Assembly: GCA_026002595.1 (NCBI GenBank) | Contig: BOBW01000071.1 | Span: 1-8,512, forward strand | Direction of reading: 5' to 3' | Length of the DNA stretch: 8,512 nt | Source: Spirochaetia bacterium | GTDB lineage: Bacteria; Spirochaetota; Spirochaetia; Treponematales; Breznakiellaceae | Shown: positions 1 through 6,585 of the stretch, in pieces | Position numbering within the stretch: the stretch's first letter is position 1 | Layout: each line of letters begins with the position of its first letter | Program-made: the position numbers and the translations under genes | Notes under the pieces: generated by a model | Databases searched by the model: none | Seen by the model: only the letters and a program-made list of their open reading frames with translations | Told to the model about the DNA's origin: nothing

Positions 1-210
1 GTATATCCCGTCAATACTTCTTGATATAATATAGTAATCAGCATTGGCGTCATAATTCCATTCCAGGTGTATAACCATATCACCCCTAAACGAATCGGCT
101 CTTACTACATCCGCAAAGGGCATGCTAAAATCTGCGGACGGCGTTACAGGATGCCTGCACCCAAAAAGAAAAACAGTAAAGATAAGACATATCGTTCTAA
201 ATATTCTCAT
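1..210 (-). CDS. FN3-like repeat lipoprotein, N-terminal part (runs off left edge)
   Basis: The first 70 codons are present and the reading frame is open to the window edge. The protein starts MRIFRTICLIFTVFLFGC, a signal peptide with a lipobox-like LFGC, so C18 would be the lipidated residue of an envelope lipoprotein. After a short linker it reads PFADVVRADSF, then HLEWNYDANADYYIISRSIDG. This matches the opening of the first repeat of the next gene upstream (PFADIPSAESL, then LKWQADPGSDSYILQKSIKG). The two genes are therefore paralogues sharing the same FN3-like unit. The start is supported by GGAGG at 217-221, six bases before the ATG. It lies 33 bases after the stop of the large repeat lipoprotein and is probably the last visible gene of that operon. 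Total length, repeat number and ligand cannot be known from this window. Confidence 0.85.
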   Translation of the reverse strand, partial: MRIFRTICLIFTVFLFGCRHPVTPSADFSMPFADVVRADSFRGDMVIHLEWNYDANADYYIISRSIDGIY

Positions 211-243
211 TGCATACCTCCATACAAATTATCATCAGTTTTT

Positions 244-2808
244 TCATGGAAGGGTTCCCAAATTATATATGGTATAAGCGCTTATTCCTCCATTCGGATA
301 TTTAGACAGAAATTGATCGTTAGGCCGGATCGCGAAAGAAATATACTGATCGGTTGAATAAGGATTGACAACTGCGTTGTCATTCGGATTACCATGTACT
401 ATTGGATGTCCCAGAGCGCCGTATCTTGGAACCAGGTCAAATGATCCGCTGTCAATTGTCCCCTGGGCATAATTAATCTGGATTGTTGCCCTTCCATGAG
501 CAGGTATCCAAACCTTATACCAATCTACGTCTTCTATTTTCCTGCCGTCGTCAAATCTGAAATAGTATAAATTTGCCGTTATATCGTTGCCCCCCAGCAA
601 GACAGCCTGTTCAACATGGTCATTCGGTTCAGTAATTTCTTTTTCAACCGTCACCGCAGCCGCAAGTGTTGTAATATCAGGCCTGAATTGCGTTCCATTC
701 CTGACTTTAACAAGACGGTATTCATATCTTCCAATTTGACCAAGGCTCGGACCGGCAGTAACATCCCTGTCAACATAGGTTAAATCCTTACCATTATTTG
801 GTAATGATATTATTCTTACCCCACCGGAACCTGAAGGAAAATCCTGACGCCTTTCCAGTATGTATTCATCAGCCCCCGGATCATTGTCCCAGAATAATGT
901 AATGAAACCATTTGCATTAAAGCTCTCAGCCCGTGGGGCTTCATCATATGGTAATGGCCGTGTACTGGAAAATTTGGTAATATTGATTCCATTTTTCCAG
1001 ACCCCATTGCGTTTTTTGTCGAGTCTATATAAATACGCCTTGGTGTCATCAAGTCCATTGTCAAATGGTCCTCTGTCATAAAATGTAATAACAGTAATGT
1101 CATTAATTTCTGTTACCTGTTCCCAAAGGACAACCCCGTCATCTATATCACGCATTATCCGATATGCGTCTGCACCGGCATCAAAATCCCAGTGTAAATA
1201 GGCTGTCCTTCCTCCATTTTGACTGTCTGCTGTAATTACACCGGCAAAGGGGTCAGGACGAATTTTGGCAAAAGAGGCAACCTTCGTTCCCGCAAATGAA
1301 ATAGTTGTTCCTTCATCTGTCACCTCTTTATCCAGCCTGTAATACCAGGCGGTATTTGGATCCACAGTATCTGTTGCCGTTCTTTCACTTCCGCTATAAA
1401 TCTGAGATACAAAGGCGCCCATCCCATAGGTGAAATAGTCTGATTCGCTGCATTTCATTAAAATGTAATTGTCGGCGCCTTTATCAAGAGCCCATGTTAA
1501 AATGACACTATTTCCATCTGAACTCTTCTGTACAGAAACTACATCCGTGGTAAGCGGATCAGGCCGGGTCCTGACAAGATATTTAACATTCGCCCCTTTT
1601 ACCTTAACTGTTTCATTCCCGTGTACCACTTCTTTATCCAGCCGGTAATAATACCCGGTACGGGGATTTATTGAATCAAAATGCCCTGTTTCACTTCCGC
1701 GCCAAATTTCCTGAAACGCGGCCGTCCCATAGGCGTCATAATCAGCTTCTGTACATCTTAAGATGATGTAGGTATCGGCGCCTTCATCGGAAGTCCAGGA
1801 TAAATGGACCGTTTTTCCATCAGCGCTCTTTGCAGCAATAACTTCGGCAGGAAAGGGATCATTCCGGGTCCTGTTATAAATTGTATAATTCTCTTCCGGG
1901 AATAGTTTATTCCCCCGCATTTTATCCAGGCGGTATCGATAGGAAATACCGCGATCTATATCATGATCAATATGATGCGTTTCGCTCCCGCGCCAAATTT
2001 CCTGAAACGCGTCAATTCCCAGGCTGCCATAGTCTTTTTCGGTGCATCTTAAAATGATATAGACATCGGCGCCCGTATCGGTATCCCATGAAAGATGGAC
2101 GGCCGTTCCCCCGTTATAACTCACCGCGGTAATTAAACCGGCAAAGGGATCAGGGCGGGTACGGTTAAAAACAACATAGTCCCTTCCCTCAAATATTTTA
2201 TTTCCCCTCTTTTTGTCCAGCCGGTATACATAGGAAATGCTGGTGTCTATATCCTGATCGGTATAACTTGTATCAAGGCCGCTGTAAATTTCTTTAAATC
2301 CTCTAAACTCATCATTGTCTGCGATACTTTTTTGTAAAATATAACTATCGGCGCCGGTATCGGCGCCCCATGTTAACAGGACTTTTTTCCCTTCACTTAA
2401 ACCCCTTGCGGAAACCGTATCAAAAAACGGATCAGGGCGGGTTCTGTTAAAAATCGTATATTCCGTTCCCTCGAATATTTTATTTCCCCTCTTTTTGTCC
2501 AGCCGGTATACATAGGAAATATTGATATCTATATTTCTGTCGATATAAACCGTATCGGTCCCGCGGTATATTTCCTGAAACGCGCCAAAATCATTTTCCC
2601 CTTTGATGCTTTTTTGTAAAATGTAACTGTCGGACCCAGGGTCTGCCTGCCATTTTAGGGAAACAATTTTCCCATCATCTAAACTCTCCGCAGAGGGTAT
2701 ATCCGCAAAGGGCGCTTCGTTGGGAATTTTTATGCCGTTAATATCACATGAAACAGCAATCGCGGTAAAAACAAATAACAGATACATAAAACCAATTTTA
2801 TTTCTCAT
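244..2808 (-). CDS. Large repeat lipoprotein: seven FN3-like repeats plus PPC-like C-terminal domain
   Basis: An 854-residue envelope protein of unknown function. Residues 1-20 form a signal peptide and C21 (AVSC) is a plausible lipobox cysteine, so lipid anchoring is likely; the side of the outer membrane is not known. Seven repeats follow at about residues 33-126, 127-220, 221-317, 318-417, 418-519, 520-620 and 621-724. Each unit contains a hydrophobic strand, W, an acidic turn such as DTGAD, then YIL; a YRLDK block sits in the second half, and most units end near RTRPDPF. The W...GA..Y pattern is that of fibronectin type III domains. Residues 725-854 open with EPNDHVEQA and contain DVDWYKVWIP, typical of pre-peptidase C-terminal (PPC) beta-sandwich domains. 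No catalytic motif is visible, so a binding, adhesion or structural role is inferred. The start has TAGGAGG five bases upstream and overlaps the end of the preceding gene by 11 bases, which implies translational coupling. Confidence 0.9.
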   Translation of the reverse strand: MRNKIGFMYLLFVFTAIAVSCDINGIKIPNEAPFADIPSAESLDDGKIVSLKWQADPGSDSYILQKSIKGENDFGAFQEIYRGTDTVYIDRNIDINISYVYRLDKKRGNKIFEGTEYTIFNRTRPDPFFDTVSARGLSEGKKVLLTWGADTGADSYILQKSIADNDEFRGFKEIYSGLDTSYTDQDIDTSISYVYRLDKKRGNKIFEGRDYVVFNRTRPDPFAGLITAVSYNGGTAVHLSWDTDTGADVYIILRCTEKDYGSLGIDAFQEIWRGSETHHIDHDIDRGISYRYRLDKMRGNKLFPEENYTIYNRTRNDPFPAEVIAAKSADGKTVHLSWTSDEGADTYIILRCTEADYDAYGTAAFQEIWRGSETGHFDSINPRTGYYYRLDKEVVHGNETVKVKGANVKYLVRTRPDPLTTDVVSVQKSSDGNSVILTWALDKGADNYILMKCSESDYFTYGMGAFVSQIYSGSERTATDTVDPNTAWYYRLDKEVTDEGTTISFAGTKVASFAKIRPDPFAGVITADSQNGGRTAYLHWDFDAGADAYRIMRDIDDGVVLWEQVTEINDITVITFYDRGPFDNGLDDTKAYLYRLDKKRNGVWKNGINITKFSSTRPLPYDEAPRAESFNANGFITLFWDNDPGADEYILERRQDFPSGSGGVRIISLPNNGKDLTYVDRDVTAGPSLGQIGRYEYRLVKVRNGTQFRPDITTLAAAVTVEKEITEPNDHVEQAVLLGGNDITANLYYFRFDDGRKIEDVDWYKVWIPAHGRATIQINYAQGTIDSGSFDLVPRYGALGHPIVHGNPNDNAVVNPYSTDQYISFAIRPNDQFLSKYPNGGISAYTIYNLGTLP
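2192..2238 (-). repeat. 47-base exact direct repeat, copy in unit 2
   Basis: This copy is identical to 2474-2520 over 47 bases. It encodes the block around YVYRLDKKRGNKIF. The offset is 282 bases, exactly 94 codons or one repeat unit, so recombination between the copies would remove or add a unit without shifting the frame. Confidence 0.9.
2474..2520 (-). repeat. 47-base exact direct repeat, copy in unit 1
   Basis: Partner of 2192-2238, lying in the first repeat unit. A second, shorter exact pair of 24 bases lies at 1697-1720 and 1988-2011, offset 291 bases (97 codons), between units 4 and 3. Confidence 0.9.
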
Positions 2809-3910
2809 AATTTCCTCCTAATAATGTAAAAACAGCGCCCAAATACATCTTAATGACCTGGGATGTATTTTCGGCAAAGTAAAAATACATATTGGCCCCA
2901 AGCTCCATTGCCATTGTTTTGTTAAAACGGTATAAATACTCAAAAGAAGTTGATATCCCGGTTAAGAATTGCTGATAGTCACGGATAACTCCATAATCAG
3001 TTTCTTCAACATGCCATATTCCATGCTCAAAAATTACGCCGACGCTCCCCGCAAGCCAATTATTGGTATAAACATTAAGAAAATAATTTATCGATGGATT
3101 AATCAGTATATTATGGACATTTACAATATCCCGTTTTGAGGTCGTTCCATAACTGTATCCAAATAATAAACTAAAAGTAATTTCGTTACGCCTTCCGCCA
3201 AAAGCCGTGAATTGAAGTTCGGGAGAAAAATCGAGGCCGAAGCTTCCCTCTGTTGTGCCCTGGACAAATTCAATCCAGTCCGTGCCGGTATATGTCCAAT
3301 ATCCTGCCCTCACAGGCATTCGTAATGTCACTTCATGAACCGGCTCTTCCTTTTGAAGGATATGTTTTTCAGGGGCCTTTTTTGAATTCAATTCGGATTT
3401 TAGTACGCCGATTTCTTCCCGTAATTCATCAATTTCATTATTGAGCCTTCCCACTTTATCTTTTTCCACATGAAACCAGTCAAGAATATGTTCGCATATT
3501 GTTTTTATTAAGCGGTTGTAATAAGTATTGGCATCACTGGCAAGAAAACTTATGTACTCATTTTGCCTTTCGTTGTATAACTTGATCTCCGCGTTTAAAC
3601 AGCCTCCCTCATCACGGATGGTTCCAAATAGTACATAGTTTACCTGATAAAATTCTGATAATCTTCTTGCATCTATTTCAGAGACACCGATCAGCTTGTC
3701 ATTGGGCGGATTTTTATCAAGCCTGGTACTGTAATACCGGTTAAGCCATTCTTCGATATCAACTGCAATATCTTTTTCATAAGCCGTTTTTATATAATTA
3801 TTACCGGATTTTTCAAAATAATTTATCGGCGTTATGATAATGTCAATGCCAAAAAGATAGGTATTTGCCGTCAATAAAACAAATGTGATTAATGAAGATA
3901 TTCTAAACAT
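2798..3910 (-). CDS. Secreted TolB-N-like / coiled-coil / beta-barrel protein
   Basis: A 370-residue protein not assignable to a named family by eye. Residues 1-21 look like a Sec signal peptide. Residues 22-145 resemble the TolB N-terminal fold in style: an ILxTPINYF-like strand, then LSEFYQVNYVLFGTIRD (85-100) and EIKLYNERQNEYI, a pattern of proteins that compute or bind in the periplasm. Residues 149-177 form a charged coiled coil (VEKDKVGRLNNEIDELREEI). Residues 192-370 alternate aromatic and polar residues, as in outer-membrane beta strands (for example SFGLDFSPELQF, ITFSLLFGYSYG, MYLGAVFTLLGG). The inferred layout is a periplasmic head joined through a coiled coil to a small outer-membrane barrel. 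Its ATG shares one base with the upstream stop (TAATG), so it is translationally coupled to the TPR-like gene; GGAG lies rather far upstream (11 bases). Its 3' end overlaps the repeat lipoprotein gene. Confidence 0.85.
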   Translation of the reverse strand: MFRISSLITFVLLTANTYLFGIDIIITPINYFEKSGNNYIKTAYEKDIAVDIEEWLNRYYSTRLDKNPPNDKLIGVSEIDARRLSEFYQVNYVLFGTIRDEGGCLNAEIKLYNERQNEYISFLASDANTYYNRLIKTICEHILDWFHVEKDKVGRLNNEIDELREEIGVLKSELNSKKAPEKHILQKEEPVHEVTLRMPVRAGYWTYTGTDWIEFVQGTTEGSFGLDFSPELQFTAFGGRRNEITFSLLFGYSYGTTSKRDIVNVHNILINPSINYFLNVYTNNWLAGSVGVIFEHGIWHVEETDYGVIRDYQQFLTGISTSFEYLYRFNKTMAMELGANMYFYFAENTSQVIKMYLGAVFTLLGGNYEK

Positions 3911-4503
3911 TATTTGGCCCTCTCCTTTATATTAAAAGCCATGTCATTTAATTTCTGACGCATCTCGTTTTCAGAAAAATCCAGCAGTTCACTGTTTTGA
4001 AACCCTCTTTTCTCCATTAATTCAATTCCATCCAAAAGCATTTTACCTGTTTCCCCGTCAATCCTGCCGTATTGCGTACTGATATAAAGAGAATATATTT
4101 GGTAAAATAAAATGGTTGTATTGTTTCTCCGGTATTTTGCCGCCATGGTAAATTCCCTGTATGCATGTATATAATCTGATTCATTAAAAAAGGCCAATGC
4201 CGCCTGTGTATAATCGTGTACAATTTTTTCGATAATAATGCTGCGTAATGAATTGCCGGTTTCCTGTACTTCATATATTTCCTGCGAAAGGGTTTCATTG
4301 TTAAGCGGCAGTGTCCTGTTGATTTCATCCAGCTGCTCCTGTGTATATGCCGCTTCCGCCCTGCGGGCCTCTTCACGGCTGGAATTTTCTGATTTTATAT
4401 TCTGTAAGACCTCGCTGTTTTTGCGGTAATAGTAGTTGAGCAGAATAATCATCAATAAGATTGGGAAGTATAAACATATAGTAAGGAGCATCTCTTTTTT
4501 CAT
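3910..4503 (-). CDS. Membrane-anchored TPR-like protein
   Basis: A 197-residue protein, first gene of the minus-strand operon. Residues 5-23 (MLLTICLYFPILLMIILLN) are an uncleaved-looking transmembrane anchor followed by YYYRK. Residues 37-82 are charged and helical, probably a coiled coil. Residues 98-130 (AALAFFNESDYIHAYREF, then AAKYRRNN) follow the TPR pattern of a helix pair with the A..F...DY..A...F..A spacing, so it probably docks a partner protein in the periplasm. No enzymatic motif is seen. I chose the ATG at 4503 because GGGGG sits seven bases before it. A nine-codon extension to a TTG at 4530 is possible but lacks a ribosome binding site. The stop overlaps the next gene's ATG by one base. 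Function is unknown. Confidence 0.85.
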   Translation of the reverse strand: MKKEMLLTICLYFPILLMIILLNYYYRKNSEVLQNIKSENSSREEARRAEAAYTQEQLDEINRTLPLNNETLSQEIYEVQETGNSLRSIIIEKIVHDYTQAALAFFNESDYIHAYREFTMAAKYRRNNTTILFYQIYSLYISTQYGRIDGETGKMLLDGIELMEKRGFQNSELLDFSENEMRQKLNDMAFNIKERAK

Positions 4504-4510
4504 ACAACAT

Positions 4511-4515
4511 CCCCC
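4511..4515 (-). promoter_or_regulatory. Ribosome binding site that fixes the start of the TPR-like gene
   Basis: Read on minus, GGGGG lies seven bases before the ATG at 4503. It favours this start over the upstream TTG (4530) and the ATG at 4524. Confidence 0.6.
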
Positions 4516-4531
4516 AAAATCCATTTTCAAG

Positions 4532-4562
4532 GCGCCCGAAAGCGTACACCTATATAGGGCGC
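4532..4562 (-). promoter_or_regulatory. Possible promoter/operator of the minus-strand operon
   Basis: A TATATA box at 4551-4556 lies inside the perfect palindrome CCTATATAGG (4549-4558) and could be a -10 element about 50 bases before the first gene. A six-base inverted repeat, GCGCCC (4532-4537) and GGGCGC (4557-4562), brackets the region just downstream of and overlapping the box, as an operator might. The matching -35 position (4574-4579, TCCAAA on minus) is poor. The promoter assignment is tentative. Confidence 0.35.
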
Positions 4563-4630
4563 TGACTTGCGGTTTTGGATCGAAATTTGAGAAAAAAAAT
4601 GAAAAAAAGTGAAAAATTTTTGGCAGAGTA

Positions 4631-4661
4631 AAAGAAAAACCACAAGCCGCCTACTGGCGGC
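4631..4661 (-). terminator. Terminator-like hairpin reading leftward
   Basis: A perfect six-base-pair stem, GCCGCC (4646-4651) and GGCGGC (4656-4661), closes a four-base loop. Read on minus it is followed after six bases by TTTTTC and further T's. The gap between stem and T run is longer than in good intrinsic terminators. If active, it would stop antisense transcription coming from the SDR gene before the minus operon. Confidence 0.3.
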
Positions 4662-4734
4662 ACCACACAGACCCTCACGGACTATTGCCTTGAAATCTCA
4701 TTCTTTTGTCCGTGTGGTCCGTGAGGTCCGTGGT
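4662..4734. repeat. Small intergenic element of 9-base GTCCGTG units with inverted copy
   Basis: Three tandem units lie at 4708-4716 (GTCCGTGTG), 4717-4725 (GTCCGTGAG) and 4726-4734 (GTCCGTGGT). About 25 bases to the left, 4662-4682 carries the same units in inverted orientation with a few changes, so the whole could fold as an imperfect hairpin. It resembles dispersed intergenic repeats rather than coding sequence. An antisense reading of it gives a low-complexity HGPHGPHG peptide. Confidence 0.65.
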
Positions 4735-4801
4735 TAAATTTGGAATCGCTAATCTTTGATGCCCATTCCCACGCCGTCCCGTCCTGTGCTACCCTTTCCC
4801 C

Positions 4802-5821
4802 ATGAATCAGGAAATCCATGTTGTAACCGGCGCAACCGGCCGTACCGGCCTTGCGCTTTGCGCCGAACTCCACGGGCGGGGCCATTATGTCCGTGCCCTC
4901 TATAACAGGGGGGATCAGGTTATCCCTTTCCTTAAGCAATATGCGGACGAGGTGATCTCCGCCGATATCACATCGCCGTCCTCTGTCGGCGCCGCCCTTG
5001 AAGGGGCAGGCTATGTTTACCATTTGGCCGGTGTCGTTTCCATTGCCAGTAAAATGGACGCGAATATTCAGGCGGTCAATATCGATGGCACCAAAAATGT
5101 CATCGACGCCTGTCTTGCCTCCGGGGTAAAGCGGCTGGTCTACACCGGCACGGTCCACACCCTCCCCTTTTCCGACACCACCAGTGTTCTGCGGGAAATT
5201 CCCCGGTTTGATCCCGAAGCGGTCGCCGGGCCCTATGCAATAAGCAAGGCCATTGCCTCCAACATGGTCCTGGATGCGGTAAAGACCCGGGGGCTGGACG
5301 CGGTCATCGGCATGCCATCGGGGATTGTCGGCGGCTTTGAACTAAAGCGTTCCAACTTCGGGCAGATGGTGGTTGATGTGGCGGAGCGCCGCCTGCCGGT
5401 ATCCATCACCGGCCGCTATGATTTTGTGGATGTTCGGGACGTGGCAAAGGCATTGGCGGATCTTGCGGATAAGGGCGTTTCCGGGGAAAGCTATATCCTC
5501 TCCGGCCATATTCTGCCGGTGAAGGAACTGGTGGCAATATCCGCCCGGGCCGCCGGGGTAAAGCCCCCTGCGCTCTGCCTGCCCCTGGGATTCGTGAAAC
5601 TCTTTGCCGGCATCGCCGAGGCCATTGCCCTGGCCAGGGGCCAAACCCTGACCTTCACCCCCTATGCCCTAAAGGTTTTGGGGGATAACTGCAACTTCTC
5701 CCACGAGAAAATCACCGCCCTTACCGGTTACACACCCCGCCCGCTCAGCGAGGCTTTAAAGGATCAGGTGGAATTTTATTTTGAGGTCTACAAGAAAAAC
5801 CTTCAAAAGGCGAAGCAGTAA
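4802..5821 (+). CDS. NAD(P)-dependent epimerase/dehydratase (extended SDR)
   Basis: A 339-residue extended short-chain dehydrogenase/reductase, a normal length for the family. The Rossmann motif TGATGRTG is at residues 9-16, D54 follows the third strand (SADIT) where the adenine is contacted, and HLAG is at 74-77. The catalytic YxxxK is Y145-AIS-K149. The usual active-site Ser/Thr position falls in YTGTVHT (114-120), so threonine probably replaces serine. DFVDVRDVAKA (207-217) is typical of the substrate half. The style is that of dihydroflavonol-4-reductase-like proteins acting on sugar, sterol or aldehyde substrates, but the substrate cannot be read from sequence. This ATG is the only standard start between the upstream stop (4757) and the Rossmann strand, yet no Shine-Dalgarno sequence precedes it. 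It is followed by the EFR1-type gene after two bases. Confidence 0.93.
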   Translation: MNQEIHVVTGATGRTGLALCAELHGRGHYVRALYNRGDQVIPFLKQYADEVISADITSPSSVGAALEGAGYVYHLAGVVSIASKMDANIQAVNIDGTKNVIDACLASGVKRLVYTGTVHTLPFSDTTSVLREIPRFDPEAVAGPYAISKAIASNMVLDAVKTRGLDAVIGMPSGIVGGFELKRSNFGQMVVDVAERRLPVSITGRYDFVDVRDVAKALADLADKGVSGESYILSGHILPVKELVAISARAAGVKPPALCLPLGFVKLFAGIAEAIALARGQTLTFTPYALKVLGDNCNFSHEKITALTGYTPRPLSEALKDQVEFYFEVYKKNLQKAKQ

Positions 5822-5823
5822 AA

Positions 5824-6585
5824 ATGACGAGGATCTATTACTTCAGCGGCACGGGCAATTCCTACTGGTCGGCAAGAAAACTGGCCGAAAAGTTTGGCGA
5901 TGCGGAACTTTTCTCCATAAGCCGGGAAATAAAGCAGCCCCATATCCGCATCGAAGCGGACGCAACGGTGTTTCTGTTTCCCGCTTATGCCTATGGGATA
6001 CCGGGCATGGTGCGCCGCTTTTTGGAAAAGGCTGAAATCCGCGTGGATTATATCGCGGCCCTGGTAAGCTACGGCTCATCCCCCGGCGGCGCACTGGCGG
6101 AAGTCCGCCGTGTCCTGGGGCGGAAAAAACTGAAACTAAACTATGGGGGCCGCATCCCTGCGGTGGAAAATTACATCCCCATTTTCGGCGCCCAAAAGGC
6201 TGCCCTGCAAGAAAAGCGGCTTGCCATGCAGGCAGCCGCCACCGAAGAGGCGGCCGCGGCGATTCTATCCCGGAAAGGCAACAGGATTTTGACCTTCCGG
6301 CCCTTCTCCGGTTTTGTAAGCGCCCTTTTCCGCTTTGCCTGTCCGGGGATGGACCGCCTCTTCCGTGTTTCCGCCGCCTGCAATGCCTGCGGCCTCTGCG
6401 TGCGGATATGTCCTGCCGGGGCAATCGCCATGGGTGGGTCCGGCCCGGTTTTTCAGAAAAAATGCGAGCAGTGCCAGGCCTGCCTCAACTTCTGCCCCAG
6501 CCGGGCCATCAGTTTTGGGCGGCTGAAGCCGGACACGGAGCGGTACCATCACCCGGAAGTGACCCTTGGGGAACTGTTTGAATAG
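5824..6585 (+). CDS. EFR1-type flavodoxin-ferredoxin fusion protein
   Basis: A 253-residue cytoplasmic redox protein. The N-terminal flavodoxin-like domain has the FMN phosphate loop SGTGNS at residues 8-13 and the VSYGSSPGG loop at 81-89. The C-terminal part carries two 4Fe-4S motifs, C186-x2-C189-x2-C192-x3-C196-P and C214-x2-C217-x2-C220-x3-C224-P, all cysteines present. The end, RYHHPEVTLGELF, is characteristic of the EFR1 family. Such proteins pass electrons between iron-sulfur clusters and flavin in anaerobes; the partner is not known. The ATG follows the SDR stop by two bases, so the two are almost certainly co-transcribed. No strong ribosome binding site is visible (AAAGG about 13 bases away), which suggests coupling to the SDR gene. 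Its last 37 bases overlap the convergent aroH gene. Confidence 0.93.
   Translation: MTRIYYFSGTGNSYWSARKLAEKFGDAELFSISREIKQPHIRIEADATVFLFPAYAYGIPGMVRRFLEKAEIRVDYIAALVSYGSSPGGALAEVRRVLGRKKLKLNYGGRIPAVENYIPIFGAQKAALQEKRLAMQAAATEEAAAAILSRKGNRILTFRPFSGFVSALFRFACPGMDRLFRVSAACNACGLCVRICPAGAIAMGGSGPVFQKKCEQCQACLNFCPSRAISFGRLKPDTERYHHPEVTLGELFE

Larger units (their letters stand above)
637..2712 (-). repeat. Array of seven in-frame coding repeats (about 94-104 codons each)
   Basis: Unit boundaries on the DNA, in coding order, are about 2712-2431, 2430-2149, 2148-1858, 1857-1558, 1557-1252, 1251-949 and 948-637. The first two units are the most alike, units 3 and 4 form a second similar pair, and units 6 and 7 are the most diverged. 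This pattern suggests stepwise duplication with the newest copies at the N-terminal end. Boundaries were set on the recurring PDPF junction and are approximate for units 6 and 7, where the junction is degenerate. Confidence 0.85.
4504..4801. other. Intergenic region between divergent transcription units
   Basis: This 298-base stretch separates the minus-strand operon from the plus-strand SDR gene and holds no convincing gene. From left to right it contains the operon leader and candidate promoter, an A-rich run (about 4594-4640 on plus), a G+C hairpin at 4646-4661, the 9-base repeat element at 4662-4734, and about 65 bases of plain sequence. I see no good -35/-10 pair for the plus-strand gene. 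Confidence 0.7.

Noticed and set aside
67..357. Plus-strand open frame of 96 codons near the left edge
   Set aside because: It is antisense to two lipoprotein genes with good starts and crosses the gap between them; its composition is unlike a real protein.
4504..4530. Nine-codon extension of the TPR-like gene to a TTG start
   Set aside because: There is no ribosome binding site before the TTG or the ATG at 4524, while GGGGG is well placed for the ATG at 4503 and the protein then begins with a normal MKK-plus-hydrophobic signal anchor.
4662..4734. CRISPR-like short repeats
   Set aside because: The units are only 9 bases, directly abutting with no spacers, and no cas genes are present.
4827..4850. 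Palindromic GGCCG-rich words at the start of the SDR gene
   Set aside because: They fall in codons of the conserved TGATGRTG motif and are explained by G+C-rich codon choice for Gly, Ala, Thr and Arg.
4682..5158. Minus-strand open frame of 158 codons across the SDR gene start
   Set aside because: It is antisense to the Rossmann domain of a clear SDR gene, and its end is the low-complexity HGPHGPHG reading of the 9-base repeat element. It has no signal of its own.
5843..6424. Minus-strand open frame of 193 codons inside the EFR1-type gene
   Set aside because: It is an arginine- and proline-rich shadow frame opposite a well-supported redox protein, caused by high G+C content.
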